Of a stretch of 64,000 nucleotides of DNA, positions 58,472 through 64,000 are shown one piece after another. The first letter of the stretch is position 1. Each line of letters opens with the position of its first letter. Location: the NCBI GenBank assembly GCA_017610225.1, contig JAFCCM010000004.1:6353-70352 (forward strand), read 5' to 3'. Under the pieces are notes generated by a model. The model was not told the DNA's origin, did no database searches, and saw nothing but the letters and a program-made list of their open reading frames with translations. Origin of the DNA: Candidatus Aenigmatarchaeota archaeon (GTDB lineage Archaea; Aenigmatarchaeota; Aenigmatarchaeia; CG10238-14). The position numbers and the translations under genes were made by a program.

Positions 58472-59962
58472 TTACTTTTGTACAGTTTCACTTGAAGGCA
58501 TAGTCAAAAGGATAGGTGGCATTGTACCACCAGAACCAACAAGGAAGTTAGGAACATTGCCATTCCACTTTTCTAACCATGCTGTGAACGCCTCTAGTCT
58601 CTTCAATTCTAAGAAAAGAGGATTCTGTTGTGCTTCTTTAGCGGCATCGGCAATTTTCTTAATAGCATCAGCTTCACCAGCAGCCCTCTCTTTTACGGCA
58701 TTGGCATCACCAATAGCCTTTTCCTTTACAGCCTTGGCTTGTGCAGTAACCTCAGATACCAACCTCTCATTAGCATCATTCTGAGCTTCTAGTCTAGCTG
58801 CGTTAACAACTTTCTCTTGCTGGGCGATAAAGGTCGCATCAATAGATTTTTGAACGTCTGGATTTTCATATTTAAAACCACCAAACATGCTAGTCGTGGT
58901 AATTGTTAATCCTCTACGCTTGAAGAATCGAATAACACCTTCCCTAGATGGATTATACAACTCGTCTCCATTTTCATCAACTTCTTTGCTTGGAGCATTT
59001 AAAACCTTTACGACTTCCTTTTCTATTTCCTCTCCTTTTTCATTAGTTTCCTTAACTATTTCCATTATTTCCACTTCTTTGATTCCGTATCTAACAGAAT
59101 CAATAATTTCTTGTTTTCTATTTCTTAATGTATCCATTTTATACCTAGCAGATACTTCGGCTACAACACCTTGAAAAGCTGTTCTCACTTCTTTATCCAT
59201 TACATACTGAAGTGATTTTTCTGGATAGTAATAAAGGAACGTAGGAGAATCGTCTTCAGAAACATAAGCGCTACAAGCAAAACCAGTAGAGAAACCTACA
59301 CTATCATCAGATTCTGCCCAAATACCTTGATCTTTATTAGCAGTACCTGATTCTTTTTCCGCAGTCCACTCTACTGTAACTGGAGTTCTATCTATCGTAA
59401 TAACTTTAATAAGATCGATATATTCTCCACTCCAATACATATAACCAGTCGATTTCCACCTACGGGGAATTTCAATTCTTTTGGCAGCAACTTTTCTATC
59501 TTTTAAATATTCGATAGAATCGAATTTAGCTTGCTTATTTTCTCCCTCAAGCTTAATAACAAATGCAGTTTCATTAGGCTGAATTTCTTTAAATTTCTCT
59601 TCCTTATATTGCTTGCAACCTACAAAACTACCTGCTAAAATAATAAACATCAACATCAATACATAATTCTTCATAACATTTTTTCCTTTCATTAAAAGAT
59701 TTTTAATATCTTTACCAAAAAACAATACGACAATAATAACCCAACCAATTCCCACTGAAATAATTGGTATAATTGCCGTTGCAGATTCTGATCTACGAGT
59801 AGCTAAAAAGGCTTCATTTTCTTGACCAGCTTTAACTTGGTCAACTGCCCTATCAGCAATCGCCATAGGAACTTCGCCAGTGTAAACAAAGTAATTTACA
59901 GTCCATGACAAAGTAACACATAATATCAAACACAATACAAACTTAATAAAAAACTTTTTCAC
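58472..59962 (-). CDS. SPFH/prohibitin-like protein with N-terminal membrane extension
   Basis: 496 residues. From Met97 (59674) there is a complete lipoprotein leader MKNYVLMLMFIILAGSFVGC and a SPFH domain, ending in the alanine-rich coiled coil typical of flotillin/prohibitin (AARLEAQNDANERL...). The first 96 residues form two membrane spans and look like a separate protein that has lost its stop. AAAGGA sits nine bases before the inner ATG, so both forms could be made. SPFH proteins build membrane scaffolds. Terminator follows. Confidence 0.8.
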   Translation of the reverse strand: MKKFFIKFVLCLILCVTLSWTVNYFVYTGEVPMAIADRAVDQVKAGQENEAFLATRRSESATAIIPIISVGIGWVIIVVLFFGKDIKNLLMKGKNVMKNYVLMLMFIILAGSFVGCKQYKEEKFKEIQPNETAFVIKLEGENKQAKFDSIEYLKDRKVAAKRIEIPRRWKSTGYMYWSGEYIDLIKVITIDRTPVTVEWTAEKESGTANKDQGIWAESDDSVGFSTGFACSAYVSEDDSPTFLYYYPEKSLQYVMDKEVRTAFQGVVAEVSARYKMDTLRNRKQEIIDSVRYGIKEVEIMEIVKETNEKGEEIEKEVVKVLNAPSKEVDENGDELYNPSREGVIRFFKRRGLTITTTSMFGGFKYENPDVQKSIDATFIAQQEKVVNAARLEAQNDANERLVSEVTAQAKAVKEKAIGDANAVKERAAGEADAIKKIADAAKEAQQNPLFLELKRLEAFTAWLEKWNGNVPNFLVGSGGTMPPILLTMPSSETVQK

Positions 59963-59982
59963 ATTTTTATCTCCTAAAAAAA

Positions 59983-60384
59983 TTACATTCCAAACATTAA
60001 AATACCAATATAAAATAGTCCTATAATTATTGCAGGTATTCCAACAGCTCTTAGAACTCCTGCAATCGCTAAAACAACAAATGAAATAATTGCAGGACTA
60101 ACTACAGTCAACCAACTATAATCTGGGAAGCTAGGATTACACCCTTTTGCAAAAACCGCATCTTCCGTTGTCCAAACACTTTCACTACACCACCCAAAGA
60201 AAAACATACTTACAGCGAATATAATAAGACATCCACCGAATAAATCTATTTTCTTACCTAATGGGGCATCAGCAAAGAAACAAGCTATTGCTCCAACTAC
60301 TGCAACAACTACAGCAGCTATAAAAATAAGATAAAAAACAGCAGGAATTACCAAGCATAAAAATTTATCAGCCATTTCCAACAT
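59983..60384 (-). CDS. Multi-span membrane protein
   Basis: 133 residues, four hydrophobic helices (about 10-36, 46-64, 86-106, 112-132). First gene after the promoter at 60413-60440 and co-transcribed with the SPFH gene, with which it may form a complex. Confidence 0.65.
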   Translation of the reverse strand: MLEMADKFLCLVIPAVFYLIFIAAVVVAVVGAIACFFADAPLGKKIDLFGGCLIIFAVSMFFFGWCSESVWTTEDAVFAKGCNPSFPDYSWLTVVSPAIISFVVLAIAGVLRAVGIPAIIIGLFYIGILMFGM

Positions 60385-60412
60385 TTAGACCATCCTTTCG
60401 TTCATCAACACT

Positions 60413-60440
60413 ATTATACTGCATCTTTTTAATCTTGCAA
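60413..60440 (-). promoter_or_regulatory. Phage promoter
   Basis: Perfect TTGCAA (60435-60440), 16-base spacer, TATAAT (60413-60418). Overlaps the last codons of the ligase gene. Confidence 0.8.
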
Positions 60441-62435
60441 CATTTTTTCCAATTCTTTTTCGGAAATTATTTTTACACCTAACTTATTAGCTTTCTTTGA
60501 TTTAGAACTAGCTGAATTAGGATCAGACTGAACCAGATAATTCAACCTCTTTGATACGCTGCTAGAAATTTCTCCACCACATGCTTTAATATCTGTTTCA
60601 ATTTCATTCTTTATTCTACTAAATACACCAGTCAAAACAAACGTCTTATCAGTAAACTTACCAATAACCTTTTGTTTCTTAATAATTTTTTTGATTTTTA
60701 CTCCAACAGATATCAAATCATAAATAATATCCTTATAGTTTTCCAATCCATCTTGAATAATAGATGCGATATTAGGAATACCCCAAGCCGAAGCATTATT
60801 AACTAATTTATTGTTCTTATCTAACCAATCTTCGATAGTATCTAATTCTCCATTTGCAGCAATACGGATAATTTCAACCCTTCTCTTTCCAAGATGATCA
60901 ATTCCCAACGAACCTAAAAATTCATCGATAGTCAATTCTTTGCTCTTTTCGATTTCTTCTACGATCTTATTTGCCCTCTTATCTCCAAAAACTCCATTTC
61001 CTACATTTAAAGTTGCAATATCATTAACTGTTAATCTATACAAATCCGCTGGAGTCTTAACTAGTTTTTTTGCAATCAAAGCATCAAGAACAGTATCACT
61101 CTTCTTCATAGTTCCAATACCTTTAATATCTAAACTTGTAACCCATCTGCTTATCTTTCCTCTCTGTTGAGCAGGGCAATCTGAATTCATGCATTTTAAT
61201 TCAGAACCCTCTTTCCCTGTCGAATTTATCTTTCTAGCTGTTACGCCATTACATACCGGACAATAAGAAGGTTCTTTAATTTCTTTTGCATTACTTGGAG
61301 TATCTAATACTTCCATAACTTGAGGAATAATTTCTCCACCCTTCTCAACCCAAACCTTACAGCCAATACGAACTTTTAATTCTGCAATATTATCAAAATT
61401 GTGAAGTGTCGCCCTAGAAACAATTGTTCCAGCTATTTCTATTGGTTCTAATTCAGCTACTGGCGTAATCTTACCAGTATGCCCAACAGTATAAATAATA
61501 TCTTTAATTGTTGTTTCGTTTCCAGGAGAATCCGGTTTGTACGCCATAGCAAACTTTGGTCTACCAGAAGAATATCCAAGCTTGTCCTGATATGCTATTT
61601 CGTTAGCTTCAAAAACTGTTCCATCAACCCAAATATGGCTGTTGAAATATTCGATAGCGAAATCTTTTCTCTTAGACATGGTGTACTTGTAATACTTGAT
61701 ACAATCGTCAACGGTTTTCAGTACTCGATATGGAGTAGTAGTGAAACCCATTGCCCTGAGAATCTTCATCTTCTGTTCTTTGGTCTTGAAGTCAACATCA
61801 GAAACAAGGTCGAACGCCATGAACCTTAAAGCAGACGAATCAGAACCATCTTTCCTGCCCATGATACCAGTACCAAAGTTTCGTGGATTGGCATACTCTT
61901 TATTCGGGTCTAACTTGTTCCAATTCTCGACAGTAAGAAGAACTTCTCCCCTTACAGAAAAATCTACCTTGTTATTAACCGTCTTTGGAATGCTTTTGAA
62001 ATTGACCGCATTGCCAGTAACAATTCGGCCAGTAGTTCCGTCCCCTCTAGTAATTGCTTGGTGAAGCTCACCATTCTTATAGTACAAAGCGAGACTTGCC
62101 CCATCGAGCTTCGGCATACCGACCATTTCTACATTGTTGCCATTACCCTTCGGAAGCAGCCGATAGAACTTTCTGAAATCGTCCTCTTCGCATACCTTGT
62201 TCAGAGAACCCATCGGAAGGCTATGCTCAGCCTCTTCAAGATGGTCTGCCATATCGATAGGAGAACCAACTTGCTTCAGGAAATAGTTATTAGGGTCTAA
62301 GGCTCTCAGCTTGTCTACGAGATGGTCGTAGGCAGCATCAGACATACTTGCGTTGTCTGGGTCGTTGTAATAGTCGTGGCTAGCCTCTTCTAGCTTCTTC
62401 ACCAGATTTTTGACTTCTGCTGCATCGGTTTTCAT
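60429..62435 (-). CDS. ligA: NAD-dependent DNA ligase
   Basis: 668 residues, full length. N-terminal Ia domain with YNDPDNASMSDAAYD, catalytic Lys109 in KLDGASL, OB domain, four-cysteine zinc finger (CPVC...CMNSDCPAQ, about 390-425), helix-hairpin-helix region and C-terminal BRCT (KTFVLTGVFSR...). Seals 3'-OH/5'-P nicks using NAD. The ATG at 62435 has a clear operon position after the promoter 62465-62492. Confidence 0.96.
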   Translation of the reverse strand: MKTDAAEVKNLVKKLEEASHDYYNDPDNASMSDAAYDHLVDKLRALDPNNYFLKQVGSPIDMADHLEEAEHSLPMGSLNKVCEEDDFRKFYRLLPKGNGNNVEMVGMPKLDGASLALYYKNGELHQAITRGDGTTGRIVTGNAVNFKSIPKTVNNKVDFSVRGEVLLTVENWNKLDPNKEYANPRNFGTGIMGRKDGSDSSALRFMAFDLVSDVDFKTKEQKMKILRAMGFTTTPYRVLKTVDDCIKYYKYTMSKRKDFAIEYFNSHIWVDGTVFEANEIAYQDKLGYSSGRPKFAMAYKPDSPGNETTIKDIIYTVGHTGKITPVAELEPIEIAGTIVSRATLHNFDNIAELKVRIGCKVWVEKGGEIIPQVMEVLDTPSNAKEIKEPSYCPVCNGVTARKINSTGKEGSELKCMNSDCPAQQRGKISRWVTSLDIKGIGTMKKSDTVLDALIAKKLVKTPADLYRLTVNDIATLNVGNGVFGDKRANKIVEEIEKSKELTIDEFLGSLGIDHLGKRRVEIIRIAANGELDTIEDWLDKNNKLVNNASAWGIPNIASIIQDGLENYKDIIYDLISVGVKIKKIIKKQKVIGKFTDKTFVLTGVFSRIKNEIETDIKACGGEISSSVSKRLNYLVQSDPNSASSKSKKANKLGVKIISEKELEKMLQD

Positions 62436-62457
62436 GTTCTTCTCCGTCCTTTCTTCT

Positions 62458-63213
62458 TCAACCTATTATACTGCAATCTCTGGTGAATTCACATCTTTTT
62501 TCTCGCAAATTCTCGATTAATTCTTCGTCAAATTCCTCTACAAATACCTCTTTTCCGCCGTTTGGGAAGACCCCATTTGGCTCATCAGGGGGATTGCCAT
62601 AACCCGCCCTAGACATATAGCGAAACCTATCCTCACTCTTAATTCTATCGAGAAAAATTTCATCTTTGTGATTTATTTCAAACCCCCTATGAACATACTT
62701 ATCTATTCTTTTGTCATTGAAGGATTGATTATTTATGAAATTCAACAACATCTGCTTTTTCTCGACGGCTTCAAAAGCATCCTCTAAGTGGTATCCCTTA
62801 TCTTCGGTGACCATGAAAGCACATTGAGCCATATCAAAATACTTCACAACCTTTTCTGGACTTCCAAGATAGCCTTGAGGGAATATCAAATCGATACGAT
62901 TCCCCTCGTGGAAGTATTTCCTGTTTTTCGAGACGTAATTTTCTTCCAGAAAACGGAATCCTTCGTTTTGTAATTTGTCTGCTATTTCCATTGCCTCTTC
63001 GGTACTTCATGCGAATACATCTACATCTGGCATTTTTGAAAGGTCTGCTAACGAATCTCCTTTCATATCCTCTCCATGGATATAATAATAGATGTGCTTT
63101 AATACCGACCCGCCTCCGACTCCGAACTCATATCCTTCCAAAGTACCGAAGATGAATCCAAGTTTTTTTCTAGCATAAAGCAATGCATCTACATTGCGAT
63201 CAATAAACGCCAT
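62458..63213 (-). pseudogene. Nucleotidyltransferase with in-frame TGA
   Basis: From ATG 63213 (GGAG seven bases upstream) the frame encodes the poly(A) polymerase / tRNA nucleotidyltransferase head: GVGGGSVLKHIYYYIHGED, then MPDVDVFA with the DxD metal pair. A TGA at 63007-63009 follows at once, after which the same frame continues STEEAMEIADKLQNEGFRF, NRIDLIFPQGYLGSPEKVV, which belongs to the same domain. Whole protein about 250 residues. Readthrough, decay or sequencing error cannot be told apart. Confidence 0.72.
62465..62492 (-). promoter_or_regulatory. Phage promoter, weak -35
   Basis: TATAAT (62465-62470), 16-base spacer and GTGAAT (62487-62492). It overlaps the end of the nucleotidyltransferase gene and drives ligA. 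Confidence 0.5.
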
Positions 63214-63325
63214 TCTTGTTCTCCATGAAAAAAGAATTGTTTACACATTCTATCATAAGAAAAAGCACTTAATAAACTATATTTTTTAAAAGGAATCTTC
63301 CAGTAAAGCTAGTATTATTATAAAT

Positions 63326-64000
63326 ATGATCTTAAAAACTTATAAATACAGGATTTATCCTACTAGAAAACAACAAGAATTATTTGCACAACATTTTGGT
63401 TGTTGTCGTTTTATCTATAATTGGGAATTGGAACTTAAAATAAAATCCTATACTAAAAATAAAACAAAATTGTCATATTTTAATACTACAAGTTTATTAC
63501 CTAAACTTAAAGAAGAAAAACCCTGGTTAAAAGATGTTTATTCTCAGTTTTTACAAACTTCTCTTAAAAATTTGGATACTGCTTTTACTTGTTTTTTTAG
63601 AAAGAAGAATAGTTTCCCCAAGTTCAAAAGTAAACACTATTCCCGCCAATCATATTCTATAAGACAAGGAGCTAAGGTAAATTTTAAAAAAGGGAATATC
63701 TATCTGCCAAAAATTGGAAAAGTGAATACTGTTTTTTCTAGAACTTTTATGGGCAAAATTAAAACCTGTACTGTTTCTAAAACACCCACAAACAAGTATT
63801 ACATATCTATTTTGGTAGAAACAGTAGATAATATACCGAAAAAGAGACATATTAAAGAAAAAACATCTCTAGGCATAGATTTGGGTATTAAGCACTTTAT
63901 AACAACTTCTAACGGTGAAAAAACAGATAATCCCAAGTTTTTAGATAAACAGTTAAACAAACTTAAAGTTCTTCAACGGAGAACATCTAGGAAAGTTAAG
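63326..64000 (+). CDS. tnpB: TnpB (IS200/IS605 OrfB), N-terminal part
   Basis: 225 residues in the window, open to the right edge. MILKTYKYRIYPTRKQQELF, CCRFIYNWEL, FKSKHYSRQSYSI and the RuvC-I start SLGIDLGIKHF mark a TnpB RNA-guided nuclease, whose ends of the active site lie outside. No tnpA is seen to its left in 63214-63325. No ribosome site precedes the ATG. Confidence 0.88.
   Translation, partial: MILKTYKYRIYPTRKQQELFAQHFGCCRFIYNWELELKIKSYTKNKTKLSYFNTTSLLPKLKEEKPWLKDVYSQFLQTSLKNLDTAFTCFFRKKNSFPKFKSKHYSRQSYSIRQGAKVNFKKGNIYLPKIGKVNTVFSRTFMGKIKTCTVSKTPTNKYYISILVETVDNIPKKRHIKEKTSLGIDLGIKHFITTSNGEKTDNPKFLDKQLNKLKVLQRRTSRKVK

Noticed and set aside
27535..63009. UGA recoded to Trp or Gly across the genome
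   Set aside because: TGA fits a sense codon at 27535 and 63007, but TGA is a clear stop elsewhere with ATGA overlaps (2395, 9808, 49928), and TAA and TAG also occur in frame in other genes.
63240..63280. Promoter before the nucleotidyltransferase gene
   Set aside because: A TATGAT at 63252-63257 is present but no -35 at 15-17 bases.
1..64000. tRNA genes and CRISPR arrays
   Set aside because: Looked for T-loop/acceptor patterns and regularly spaced repeats; only chance matches inside coding sequence (for example near 8391) were found.

Overview
The window is a strongly AT-rich stretch of a large tailed-phage genome, most likely a jumbo-type myovirus. The call rests on gene content: adjacent rIIA- and rIIB-type proteins, an NAD-dependent DNA ligase, two RNA ligases, a Thg1-like guanylyltransferase, an SPFH lipoprotein, a proteasome-like Ntn hydrolase, an rIIA intein, several free-standing homing endonucleases, and dozens of very small unknown proteins. 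Lipobox proteins and a BamE/SmpA-like protein point to a diderm (Gram-negative) host. No virion, terminase, polymerase or tRNA gene is seen, so this is an early/accessory region.

Almost every phage gene lies on the minus strand in tightly packed, often overlapping (ATGA-type) operons. About twenty operons begin with the same sigma70-like promoter, read on the minus strand as TTGCAA, 16 bases, TATAAT. Several of these promoters lie inside the 3' end of the upstream gene. Two hairpin terminators were found (19188-19226 and 58403-58455). The gene at 19241-20191 has a structured leader and its own terminator.

Layout: 0-9.8 kb holds tiny ORFs, membrane peptides, lipoproteins and tandem paralogs. 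9.8-15.6 kb holds ADP-ribosylglycohydrolase, SEC-C, HNH, HAD and AT-hook proteins. 13.9-22.4 kb is rich in small helical proteins and has an RNA ligase broken at a poly-A run. 22.4-28.0 kb holds a kinase / PP2C phosphatase / VWA triad. 28.2-30.3 kb holds a plus-strand HTH-plus-nuclease cassette facing a nicotinamidase. 30.4-45.9 kb holds DHH and calcineurin-type phosphoesterases, GIY-YIG, macro-domain, Ntn hydrolase, Thg1, radical SAM and rIIB genes. 46-49.3 kb is rIIA with an intein. 50.4-51.5 kb is a second HTH-plus-nuclease cassette. 51.5-63.2 kb holds a TIM-barrel protein, a DEDDh exonuclease, an HNH-RNA ligase, SPFH, LigA and a nucleotidyltransferase. A TnpB gene runs off the right end.

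Two themes deserve attention. First, every plus-strand gene is mobile: two two-gene cassettes (small helix-turn-helix gene overlapping a nuclease gene) and one TnpB, the cassettes each sitting just outside a phage promoter. Second, a striking number of recognisable genes are interrupted by one lesion: homopolymer or small frameshifts in both RNA ligases and the macro-domain gene, and in-frame stops in the nucleotidyltransferase and in the gene at 26896-27564. Whether these are recoding, decay or sequencing error cannot be settled from this sequence alone.
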